Shown here in pieces: positions 22,715 through 30,839 of a stretch of DNA of 32,541 nucleotides. Under the pieces are notes generated by a model. It was not told the origin of the DNA and did no database searches. It worked only from the letters and a program-made list of their open reading frames with translations. How positions within the stretch are numbered: the stretch's first letter is position 1; each line of letters begins with the position of its first letter. Origin of the DNA: Acidimicrobiaceae bacterium (GTDB lineage: Bacteria; Actinomycetota; Acidimicrobiia; Acidimicrobiales; Aldehydirespiratoraceae); contig JAPPJC010000041.1 in assembly GCA_028820455.1 (NCBI GenBank), forward strand, positions 1 through 32,541, given 5' to 3'. A program made the position numbers and the translations under genes.

Positions 22715-25507
22715 ATGCCTGAACACTCAAAAACGATCGAGCATTCAAAGATACCGCAAAAACCCACTCTTGAGGGGCTTGAGAAAAAGTGGGGTGAGGT
22801 GTGGGATGCCGAAGGTATCTACCATTTCGATGCTTCACGGCAACGTGATGAGGTGTTTTCGATAGACACTCCCCCGCCTACTGTCAGCGGATCACTTCAC
22901 ATGGGTCACATGTTCAGTTACACGCACACCGACATTGTGGCCCGTTATCAACGAATGTCGGGGCGTGCTGTGTTCTACCCCATGGGCTGGGACGACAATG
23001 GACTGCCGACCGAACGTCGGGTTCAAAACTATTATGGCGTGCGCTGTGATCCTTCTCTGCCGTATGATGCTCGTTTTGTGATCCCTTCGGATGCTGGGCG
23101 TCCGTCTCGTGTGAAGAAGCGTCAACCGATCCGGGTGAGCCGTCCCAATTTCATCGAGCTTTGTGAACGGCTAATCGCTGAGGATGAGAAAGTTTTCGAA
23201 GACCTATTCCGCACTATCGGCTTGTCGGTGGATTGGACTCTTACTTACACCACCATCGACTCTCACTGTCGCAGAGTGTCGCAGCTAGCTTTTTTGGAGA
23301 ACCTGAAACGTGGCGAGGCCTACCAAACTGAAGCACCTTCGTTGTGGGATGTCACCCTTCAGACAGCTGTCGCTCAAGCCGAGCTAGACGACCGGGAAAC
23401 CCCCGGTGCCTACCATAAGCTTCGTTTCCACCGTACCGTAGGCGAAGGCGAAACAATCAAAGGCGAAACTGTCAAGGAAAGCGAAACCGTGGAGCCTGAT
23501 GCTTCAACCGGGTTGGATGAGGTGTGGATCGACACTACCAGGCCTGAGCTGGTACCGGCTTGCGTGGCTTTGGTGGCTCATCCCGATGACGAACGCTACC
23601 GACCACTGTTCGGTTCTACTGTGTTCAGCCCTGTGTTCGGTGTGGAAGTACCAGTTGTGTCTCACGGTTTAGCCGACCCCGACAAAGGCACTGGTATAGC
23701 TATGATCTGCACTTTCGGTGACACCACAGACGTCACCTGGTGGCGTGAACTAAACCTGCCAGTGCGAACAGTAATCGGGCGTGATGGACGTTTCAATGCT
23801 GAACCACCTGCTGCTGTTATCACGAAACCGGGTCGGGCAGCTTACTCTCGTCTGGCCGGTAAAACCGTGAAACAAGCCCGCAAAGAAATTGCTGCGATAT
23901 TCACTGAAACCGACGATATGGATGGTGCACCCCGGCAGATGACCCATCCGGTCAAATTCTTCGAGAAAGGCGATCAACCTTTGGAAATCGTCTCCAGCCG
24001 CCAATGGTACATCCGCAACGGTGGACGCGATCTGAAATTACGTCAACGGATGATCGACCGGGGCAACCAAATGAACTGGATACCACAGTACATGCAGACA
24101 CGCTACGACAACTGGATCAACGGCCTCAACGGCGACTGGCTTATCAGCCGTCAACGTTTCTTCGGGGTGCCGATACCGCTGTGGTACCGTCTCGACGACA
24201 ACGGTGACCCTACCTGGGATGATCCGATACTACCCGATACGGCTGATCCGGAGAGTCTACCCGTTGATCCCTCCACTGACACTCCAAGAGGCTGGGACGA
24301 AACGCAGCGTGATCAACCAGGTGGTTTTACCGGTGATCCCGATGTGATGGACACGTGGGCGACATCGTCTTTGACTCCTCAAATCACCACCGGATGGCGC
24401 ACAGATGAAAACCTGTATGCCACTACTTTCCCTATGGACATGCGGCCTCAAGCACACGACATTATTCGTACTTGGCTGTTTTCCACGGTTGTGCGAGCCC
24501 ATTTCGATGGCGACACCGTGCCCTGGCATAATTGCGTGCTTTCAGGCTGGGTTCTCGACCCTGACCGTAAGAAAATGTCAAAATCCAAAGGCAACGTAAC
24601 GGTGCCAACAGAATTGTTGGAACGTTACGGTGCTGATGCGGTGCGCTACTGGGCTGCTAATGGCCGCCCCGGTACTGACACTGTTTTCGATGAACAGCAA
24701 CTGCGTATCGGACGCCGCTTGGCAGTGAAAGTGCTGAACGCCTCCAAGTTCGTGCTGTCTTTCGAGGTGGACGAGCAGGACGCACCTTTTGAAGTGGACG
24801 ACCCTCTTAAAGCCGTGAGAACTAATCATATCACTGAAACTCTCGACCGTTCAATGCTGCAACAGTTGGCAGGCGTGGTCGAGGTGGCCACCGAAGCTTT
24901 CGCTGGGTTTGACTACGCTCGCGCATTGGAACGTACGGAGTCGTTTTTTTGGGATTTCACCGACAATTACATTGAACTGGTAAAAGCCCGCGCCTATGGT
25001 GAGATCGGTGAGCTCGGCAAGCTTGACGATACTGCCTCAAGAACTGCTGCAAATACAAGAACTGCCACAAGACCGGCAAAGCAAAGTAGCAACACTGCCA
25101 CAAGGTCGGCAAGATGCAGTCTGCGGATGGCATTGAGCGTGCTGCAACGGCTTTTTGCTCCGTTTATGCCTTTCGTCGCCGAAGAAGTGTGGCGTTGGTG
25201 GCATAGCACCTCTATTCACACTGCTCGTTGGCCCCAAGCGGATGAGCTGCGAGGTTTGGCTGCTGAGGCTGACGCAGAACCAGCGATGGTGGCAGCAGAC
25301 GTTTTAAGTGCTGTACGCCGAGCGAAGTCGGAGGCGAAAAAACCTCTCCGAACGCCGGTGATACGCGCTATTGTCACCGACAGCCCTGAACGCCTGGAAG
25401 TTCTCACCGAGGTAGCAGCAGACGTGCAAGCTGCAGGCTGCATTGCCGAACTAGTCTGTCAGGAAGGATCAGACTTCAAAGTCGAGGTCGACCTGGAAAC
25501 CCGATGA
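22715..25507 (+). CDS. valS: Valyl-tRNA synthetase with two repeat-derived insertions
   Basis: Class I synthetase charging tRNA-Val. HMGH (62-65) is the HIGH motif and KMSKS lies at 620-624; between them is the CP1 editing domain (region around WIDTTRPELVPACVALVAHPDD), and an anticodon-binding domain follows. The sequence resembles the archaeal-like ValRS group found in some Actinomycetota and lacks the usual long C-terminal coiled coil. Two low-complexity insertions stand out: residues 243-262 with repeated GETxK units in the editing domain, and ~771-800 with Thr/Ala/Arg repeats (11- and 10-codon periods) in the anticodon-binding domain. The first residues also repeat (EHSKTIEHSK). It ends 3 bp from the convergent ATPase gene. 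Confidence 0.96.
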   Translation: MPEHSKTIEHSKIPQKPTLEGLEKKWGEVWDAEGIYHFDASRQRDEVFSIDTPPPTVSGSLHMGHMFSYTHTDIVARYQRMSGRAVFYPMGWDDNGLPTERRVQNYYGVRCDPSLPYDARFVIPSDAGRPSRVKKRQPIRVSRPNFIELCERLIAEDEKVFEDLFRTIGLSVDWTLTYTTIDSHCRRVSQLAFLENLKRGEAYQTEAPSLWDVTLQTAVAQAELDDRETPGAYHKLRFHRTVGEGETIKGETVKESETVEPDASTGLDEVWIDTTRPELVPACVALVAHPDDERYRPLFGSTVFSPVFGVEVPVVSHGLADPDKGTGIAMICTFGDTTDVTWWRELNLPVRTVIGRDGRFNAEPPAAVITKPGRAAYSRLAGKTVKQARKEIAAIFTETDDMDGAPRQMTHPVKFFEKGDQPLEIVSSRQWYIRNGGRDLKLRQRMIDRGNQMNWIPQYMQTRYDNWINGLNGDWLISRQRFFGVPIPLWYRLDDNGDPTWDDPILPDTADPESLPVDPSTDTPRGWDETQRDQPGGFTGDPDVMDTWATSSLTPQITTGWRTDENLYATTFPMDMRPQAHDIIRTWLFSTVVRAHFDGDTVPWHNCVLSGWVLDPDRKKMSKSKGNVTVPTELLERYGADAVRYWAANGRPGTDTVFDEQQLRIGRRLAVKVLNASKFVLSFEVDEQDAPFEVDDPLKAVRTNHITETLDRSMLQQLAGVVEVATEAFAGFDYARALERTESFFWDFTDNYIELVKARAYGEIGELGKLDDTASRTAANTRTATRPAKQSSNTATRSARCSLRMALSVLQRLFAPFMPFVAEEVWRWWHSTSIHTARWPQADELRGLAAEADAEPAMVAADVLSAVRRAKSEAKKPLRTPVIRAIVTDSPERLEVLTEVAADVQAAGCIAELVCQEGSDFKVEVDLETR
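25031..25114 (+). repeat. In-frame 30/33-bp repeat inside valS
   Basis: ACTGCCTCAAGA (25031), ACTGCCACAAGACCGGCAAA (25061) and ACTGCCACAAGGTCGGCAAG (25094) are in-frame copies 30 and 33 bp apart. They encode Thr-Ala-x-Arg-type units in a loop of the anticodon-binding domain. This shows that local duplication also acts inside an essential gene where it stays in frame. Confidence 0.85.
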
Positions 25508-25510
25508 GTT

Positions 25511-26689
25511 TCAGCCCCACAGGGCTGCGATCGGAACGGCTTCTATGTCCTCTGCGATCTGATGCCGGTGCCGACCCGTGTGAAATACGACACCTCCCGC
25601 GAATTGCTCTGCAGGTAGCTGATCGCGTAGCCAGATGATATGGCGAGCGTCTCTGCGGGTCGGAGTGTTGCTAGTCTTCACCTCGAACGCTGCGATCCTG
25701 AAGCCGATCTCGGCAATCAGGTCGATCTCATGTTCGCCGCGGTGGGTCCGCAAGTGGTGCATTTGCACCAACTGGTTCGACGCTTCGGCTTCTGCTCTCA
25801 GCTGAGCCGCCACGTAGGTGTCGATGATGCGGGACCGCGCGTCGGAGTTGTGTCTTGCAACATCAAAGTCCACTCCGGCGAGCCAAGCGGCAAGGCCAGC
25901 ATCGGTGAGATAGCGTTTGGGTGTAGCCACCAGACGTTTGAGACGGTTAGATCGCCAAGCCGGCGTGTCGGCAATGAGCTGCAAGACGTTGAGCACTTCA
26001 TGGTAACCAGCCGCCGTCTTGCGGTCTAAGCGAGCAGACTCGGCGAGAGCCGAATCCGCTATAACCCCCGTGGAATGTAAAGCGCACACCTGGAGGTAGC
26101 GACGCATCCGCTCGGGGCTTCGCCTACGACCGACACTGCTGTCTAGCTCACTGAGATCACGAGTGGACACGGCCCGCACGTAGCTGCGCATCCAGCGGAC
26201 ACGCTTGTCGGTGTCGGTGTCGGCAGCCAGCACTGCAGGGAAGCCGCCTGCCAACGCAATCCGTACATACCCTAAGATGTCAGGCGTGTCAGCCGGAACC
26301 GTGAAACGTGTCGGGGTGTCCCATCGGTCGAACAGCGACGGCGCGGTGGCATCACCGAATCGCTCACGACCAGTAAGCGGCCACAGCTGGATGTCTAAGA
26401 AACGGCCAGTGCCAGGCCAGGAGCCAGCTATGAGATCGTTGCGCGATGAACCCGTGATGATAAAACGACCTGGACGCCTATCAACGTCCACGGCACGCTT
26501 GACCGCGCCCAGAACTTCCGGTGCGTGCTGCCATTCGTCAAGCAAAAGCGGGAAGGGGCCAACAGAGATCGCCGCATCCGGGTCGTCAAGGACGATGCCA
26601 CGCTCGGCAGGTTGGTCGAGACGCAGGACTGCTCTAGCCAAACGTCGCGAGGTTGTCGTCTTGCCAACAGCCCTCGGTCCTGTAACCAT
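25511..26689 (-). CDS. AAA ATPase with DUF4143-type C-terminal domain, probably horizontally acquired
   Basis: P-loop ATPase of the widespread DUF4143 family, often strain-specific and sometimes linked to stress or toxin systems; its biochemical role is unknown. Walker A is GPRAVGKTT (4-12) and Walker B LLLDEW; IITGSSRNDLI is the sensor region. The C-terminal half has the PD-(D/E)xK-like HEIDLIAE..AFEVK region. In the same frame upstream of the ATG, YIPRIADRTLASDLEGWPAV continues the family's conserved N-terminus back to an ATT codon at 26758, where a start would be expected (ATT GAA AAC TAC). The true protein probably starts there or the start is mutated. The gene is clearly more GC-rich than its neighbours. 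Confidence 0.88.
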   Translation of the reverse strand: MVTGPRAVGKTTTSRRLARAVLRLDQPAERGIVLDDPDAAISVGPFPLLLDEWQHAPEVLGAVKRAVDVDRRPGRFIITGSSRNDLIAGSWPGTGRFLDIQLWPLTGRERFGDATAPSLFDRWDTPTRFTVPADTPDILGYVRIALAGGFPAVLAADTDTDKRVRWMRSYVRAVSTRDLSELDSSVGRRRSPERMRRYLQVCALHSTGVIADSALAESARLDRKTAAGYHEVLNVLQLIADTPAWRSNRLKRLVATPKRYLTDAGLAAWLAGVDFDVARHNSDARSRIIDTYVAAQLRAEAEASNQLVQMHHLRTHRGEHEIDLIAEIGFRIAAFEVKTSNTPTRRDARHIIWLRDQLPAEQFAGGVVFHTGRHRHQIAEDIEAVPIAALWG

Positions 26690-26758
26690 AACAGCAGGCC
26701 ACCCTTCAAGGTCTGATGCAAGAGTGCGATCAGCGATGCGCGGAATGTAGTTTTCAAT

Positions 26759-27216
26759 ACTATTAGTCTACCACAACCCGCTCTTCATATACACCATTGC
26801 ACAACTATTCATACACACTTTTGTAGGGTATTTGTTCCCTATTTACGTGATCTATTCATACCGTATTGCGAGATTTCGGAGCATTATCACTGCAAACGAA
26901 GCCTGCTACCACAACATTTAGATTTAGGGAACTCAGAACAACCCCAGAACTTTTTGCCTAGATCAGACCCCTGCTTGACAATACGCAGGCAGCCTCATAG
27001 GCTGATAGCATTTCGGACAACTAGGAGACGGCTCTGCTATGTTGTGCAGATAATCCACTATCGAATGGCCGAGCACCCAATCATCATCAGCCCCAACACT
27101 CTACACACACAAGTTGGCAAGATAATCCACTATCGAATGGCCGAGTGAGCCATGCACTGCCTATGTAAGGGTGTCACAATGGTAAGTGTGTCACACCCCT
27201 TTGGCACAATATATTT
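26759..27216. other. AT-rich spacer between the ATPase and the DUF222/HNH gene
   Basis: No gene is supported in this stretch. It holds a small hairpin CAGCCT-CAT-AGGCTG near 26990-27004, the 25-bp duplication at 27049-27145, two GTGTCACA boxes 17 bp apart (27171-27178 and 27188-27195) and an AT-rich TATATTTATG just at the next start codon. The spaced GTGTCACA boxes could be operator sites for the following gene; this is inference. Confidence 0.45.
27049..27145. repeat. 25-bp duplication, offset 72 bp, upstream of the HNH gene
   Basis: GATAATCCACTATCGAATGG plus CCGAG is identical at 27049-27073 and 27121-27145. The 47-bp spacer and both outer flanks are unrelated. The right copy ends 71 bp before the HNH gene start. 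Confidence 0.93.
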
Positions 27217-28605
27217 ATGATTATCAGGAAGGCGCAACAAGTGCGAAAAGGCTTAGCGGAGTTAATCCGATTGACCAACGACCTGCCCCCTTCTACCTCA
27301 GAACTTCAAGCTCTATTAGCAGAGTGCAAAGCTATTGGCTCTCAGTTGGCTGTACTGCAAGCTGATGCAACTCGCAGCATCATGACACGTGAACGGCATG
27401 GTGATTCAGGAGTGGGTGTGTTAGCACAGAGTGCCGGGCTTTCGCTCCGTGAAGCTGCAGAACAAGTTAAAACCGTCAACAGACTGCAGTCCATGCCCTT
27501 AGTGCGAGATGCTATGGAGAACGGTCGGATATCCTTGGCCAACGCCAAGACGCTAGTGAGAACTTCCGATAAAACTAGTTCTCAACAGGTTGATAATGAT
27601 ACTGAATTGTTGGAACAAGCTGCTGAGATGCCTGTCGAAAAGTTTGTGAAAGAGGCAAATCGCTGGGCTATCAAACGTCAGCATGATGACGGTGAAGGCG
27701 ACTACCGCAGACAACGACGTAAGCGTCATCTCAGCATCTGGAACGGAAACGACGGAATGGTTCATCTACGCGGTGAGTTAGACCCGATAACCGGTGCCAA
27801 AGTCCGCAAACGATTCTTCCAAGAGGCTGAGAGATTACGTCGAGATGATCTTAAGAACCCTGGCGGCGAGAAACGTAACTACAATCAGCGAATGGCTGAT
27901 GCTTTGGACACTCTAACTGGCACTTTGGCTTCTCATCGAGATATCAGCTCGAATGATCTCTGCTCAAACAGCAGTAACGGCAGTCGCAATGGTACTAACG
28001 CCAGCAGTGGCACCGATATTGGTAAATCCGGCAACAACGGCACAGGCGGTGGCAGCGAATACAATGGCAACAGCAAATATAGAGGCAGCAAATGTCAATG
28101 TAATTGCTTGGGTCAGCCTTCAGCAGACATTACTATTGTGCAGCATCTCAGTGCGGATGACACTGCGACATTTACTGAAATTGCTGATGGCAGCACTATC
28201 CCTCCCAGCGTGTTCGAAGAACACTTCTGCAACGCCGAGGTTAGAGGAGTGGTGTTCAGCCATAAGGGTGTGCCTCTATGGCATGGCTACACTAAACGGC
28301 TCGCCACTAAAGCTCAATTGAATGTCCTACGAGCTAAATACGGGGGTTGTGGTGGTTGCGATGCCAACATGTGGATGTGTCAAAGTCATCATATCAAGCC
28401 CATTTCGCAGGGTGGTACTACTAACATCGACAATATGATGCTATTATGCTGGACTTGCCACCGCAATGTGCATAACAACCACTGGAAAGTCGTACCCGAC
28501 GGGAGAGGTCTATACACTCTCAAACCACCCCGACAACCACCACCCCTACAACAAGTTCATCACGGTCACGCTAATACCCCCGACCCTCCATTAGTCCGAA
28601 CCTAG
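27217..28605 (+). CDS. DUF222 / HNH endonuclease domain protein (13E12 type)
   Basis: Member of an actinobacterial family often found in many copies and associated with mobile or variable regions; function not established. The N-terminal ~240 residues form the helical DUF222 domain (LRGELDPITGAKVRKRF is typical). A long Ser/Asn/Gly-rich linker follows (about 245-295) and contains CQCNC just before the next block. The C-terminal HNH domain has Cys378, Cys381, His391, His392, the block GGTTNIDNMMLLCWTCH and a final HNNHW, i.e. a zinc-stabilised HNH fold with the catalytic pieces present. The linker looks expanded by repeats. The product could be an active nuclease. Confidence 0.9.
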   Translation: MIIRKAQQVRKGLAELIRLTNDLPPSTSELQALLAECKAIGSQLAVLQADATRSIMTRERHGDSGVGVLAQSAGLSLREAAEQVKTVNRLQSMPLVRDAMENGRISLANAKTLVRTSDKTSSQQVDNDTELLEQAAEMPVEKFVKEANRWAIKRQHDDGEGDYRRQRRKRHLSIWNGNDGMVHLRGELDPITGAKVRKRFFQEAERLRRDDLKNPGGEKRNYNQRMADALDTLTGTLASHRDISSNDLCSNSSNGSRNGTNASSGTDIGKSGNNGTGGGSEYNGNSKYRGSKCQCNCLGQPSADITIVQHLSADDTATFTEIADGSTIPPSVFEEHFCNAEVRGVVFSHKGVPLWHGYTKRLATKAQLNVLRAKYGGCGGCDANMWMCQSHHIKPISQGGTTNIDNMMLLCWTCHRNVHNNHWKVVPDGRGLYTLKPPRQPPPLQQVHHGHANTPDPPLVRT

Positions 28606-28786
28606 GTTTTACGACCGGCCAAGCAGTATGGGGGGGTACATCACTAATGCTCTCAAACCAATGCTACTGGCCCACCTCCTTTTGGCTTAGTTCGGCCTTT
28701 CATGAACTAAATGCGGCGGAACTACAGATCAACTCACCATGGACTCTTTCACTCATAAGCCAGCACACCACGTAGGCTAACTCACC
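28606..28786. other. Spacer with a G7 tract and a duplicated start site
   Basis: Seven G lie at 28630-28636. AACTCACCATG stands at 28731-28741 and again at 28779-28789 (offset 48); the second ATG is the start of the following small gene, the first opens a 13-codon frame that ends at 28780. No further gene is supported. Confidence 0.6.
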
Positions 28787-28999
28787 ATGAACCAGTTCGA
28801 AGGCGCACCAGACGAAGTGAACGTGCAATTTATGCCAGCTTCCCGTGCGGTGAAAGAATACTTGTGTCCCAACTGTAATAACATGATCCCTTCAGCTACT
28901 GGACATTACGTGGTTGTCCCTGCGGAGGCTCCAGATTTGCGTCGCCACTGGCATCGCGGCTGCTGGGAAGGTCGCTCCACCCGTAACGCTCCACGCTAA
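28787..28999 (+). CDS. Small zinc-binding protein conserved in actinobacteria, function unknown
   Basis: A 70-residue protein with CPNC (27-30), HYVVVPAEAPDLRRHWH (40-56) and GCW (58-60). The Cys27-Cys30 pair with His54 or His56 and Cys59 suggests a single bound zinc. Similar short proteins with the CPxC..RHWH..CW pattern are common in Actinomycetota, sometimes labelled 'ATP/GTP-binding' without basis; I do not know a role. The ribosome-binding site is weak, and the start region AACTCACCATG is a duplicate of one 48 bp upstream. It follows the HNH gene on the same strand by 181 bp. Confidence 0.8.
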   Translation: MNQFEGAPDEVNVQFMPASRAVKEYLCPNCNNMIPSATGHYVVVPAEAPDLRRHWHRGCWEGRSTRNAPR

Positions 29000-29174
29000 C
29001 CCGCCGAGCGAATAATCATAAGACGAAATAATTATAAGACACTGTCGCCTAAAGTGTCGCCACTGCTATCAGGCGTATATCGACCATAGATACAATATCA
29101 TCGCTGCTGCAGTCCACCACCCACGCCACGATTACCATTGTTCACAGCACACCACCAGGAGGTACTATCGCTGC

Positions 29175-30839
29175 TCACATGAACCCGAACGCTGGAGGGA
29201 AGACAACAATCACAATCAACGCCCAGGCAGCGTAAACAGGCATGTAGCTGGTCTGCCAACGTTCAATCGTTACGAACATTTTGGGAGACGTTCTTTTCTT
29301 GTTTAGAAAACCCGCATACAAACGCATCAACCACGCCAAATTCACTAATAGAACAACATTTTCGCCTAAAGCGGCGAGCCTGTTGGCACTGAAACCGAAC
29401 TCCAATATTCTGCCTGTTATAGCCACCAGTACTAAAAGATCTGTTATCAAAGCGGTTGCCACTAGTACTGTCTGCATGATGTCGAACCCTGTGGGCGGTG
29501 TTCTCGGGTCACGTGCCGATATTGAGTAGACGATCATAGCCAACACCAAAACCAGTAGCACATCAAAAGAGATCAACACGTCACGGTTGATGCCGATCCA
29601 TTTTCGTGAGACTGCCATAACTATAAGAAACATAAGCATCATAGCAGCAAACATTGGGGTGAATATGCGAGCCAATGCGGGGGCGATATTCGACACGATG
29701 CCACCCTGTTTTACGTTAGCAATACTCTGCCATGCACTAGTAGACACTGCAGTTTCCCCAACCGCCCCCGGCGATGCAACACCAACACTTCGCCACTCAT
29801 TAGCAGGCACTGCAGACACAGAAGGTGGTGCTGATGTGGGTGTCAATACTGACGTTGCATCGCCTCGTTTTTCAGCCAGCCACGCTGCCACAAGTACAGC
29901 CCCAGCGGCCCCGCACGGCAGCATCCACCTATTTACAAATTCATCGACATCCACATCAATGGCTGCGAACACCGCAAAAGTAGACGCAGTGAATATGGAT
30001 CCCCCCAATGCAATCAGGGCGTAGTAGATCAGCCATTCACCTGTGAACCGCACAAAACCCATACGCTGATCATGAGAACGCCACTCACCCCCGCTGTGGG
30101 CAACGCCCACGAACAGCCACAGAAGTATCGGCAAATGAATCGCCGTCAGCGTTTCGGTGTGACTTTCAGTGTCAAAAGGGTAGACATTGGCAAATATTGC
30201 TGCACAACCAAACAACAAAACCAACGCACATACCATCCGCTTGCGCATACGACGGTTCCAAGCAAAATAACCTGCAAGCATTGGGAGTACAAGCAGGCCA
30301 ACATTACGTCCATAGAAACTATCATTGTCTTCGAAAGTCAATCCAAATATTTCGGGGGACTTCACAGCAGCCGCAGCAGCACATGCGAAACCTGCCATCA
30401 CCATGAAATCGACTTTGCCTGAAGCAATTCTGCCTGAACCAACCTTGTCTGAGCCAGCCTTGCCGGACCTAGCCTTGCCTGAACCGTTAGACGTGTCTAC
30501 ATCTGCGTTTACATTTGCGGCGGACTTAGGTTTGGGCCACAAATCCTTAGAGTGCGCCCACACTGTTTCACTACTGGCAGGAACACGAATACTAGTACGC
30601 CTAACTGCTATTAGAAGTGCTTCTTCAGGTGTTAGCCCTGCTTTGATGAGATGTTTCACCTCTTCACATAAGGCTTTTTCAATGTGTTGGCGGTTAGCAG
30701 ACTCCCTGGCAATCCGATCGACCCATAAGCCGATCAACTTTTCGGTATCAGTATCGGGTTCAGCCTTGATATTGGCTTCGGCTCCGACTTCAGCATCGGA
30801 GTTGAGTTCGACTTCAGCATCGGCAGTGCTGCTATTCAT
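29175..30839 (-). CDS. Large multi-pass membrane protein with a soluble N-terminal helical domain
   Basis: A 554-residue protein of unknown function. The N-terminal ~110 residues are soluble: an acidic Ala/Glu/Asp-rich start, then a helical part (HIEKALCEEVKHLIKAGL and TPEEALLIAVRRT) resembling the 'permease prefix' domains placed before some transporters. A pentapeptide repeat (consensus SGKxx, five copies) links it to the membrane part, which has roughly ten to twelve hydrophobic helices in two groups. The groups are separated by a Thr/Ser/Pro/Ala-rich loop (about 330-375). It may belong near DUF4153-like proteins, but this is weak. No clear ribosome-binding site; start ATG 30839. Confidence 0.75.
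   Translation of the reverse strand: MNSSTADAEVELNSDAEVGAEANIKAEPDTDTEKLIGLWVDRIARESANRQHIEKALCEEVKHLIKAGLTPEEALLIAVRRTSIRVPASSETVWAHSKDLWPKPKSAANVNADVDTSNGSGKARSGKAGSDKVGSGRIASGKVDFMVMAGFACAAAAAVKSPEIFGLTFEDNDSFYGRNVGLLVLPMLAGYFAWNRRMRKRMVCALVLLFGCAAIFANVYPFDTESHTETLTAIHLPILLWLFVGVAHSGGEWRSHDQRMGFVRFTGEWLIYYALIALGGSIFTASTFAVFAAIDVDVDEFVNRWMLPCGAAGAVLVAAWLAEKRGDATSVLTPTSAPPSVSAVPANEWRSVGVASPGAVGETAVSTSAWQSIANVKQGGIVSNIAPALARIFTPMFAAMMLMFLIVMAVSRKWIGINRDVLISFDVLLVLVLAMIVYSISARDPRTPPTGFDIMQTVLVATALITDLLVLVAITGRILEFGFSANRLAALGENVVLLVNLAWLMRLYAGFLNKKRTSPKMFVTIERWQTSYMPVYAAWALIVIVVFPPAFGFM
30408..30482 (-). repeat. Five in-frame 15-bp repeats (SGKxx)
   Basis: Five consecutive 15-bp units encode SGKAR, SGKAG, SDKVG, SGRIA and SGKVD in the membrane protein gene, between its soluble domain and first helix. 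Units diverge by a few bases, so the array is not brand new. Confidence 0.9.

Noticed and set aside
27217-28605. DUF222/HNH gene as part of an insertion sequence or intron
   Set aside because: No terminal inverted repeats, transposase or intron structure was found around it; the flanking 72-bp-offset repeat is of the same kind as those at unrelated genes.
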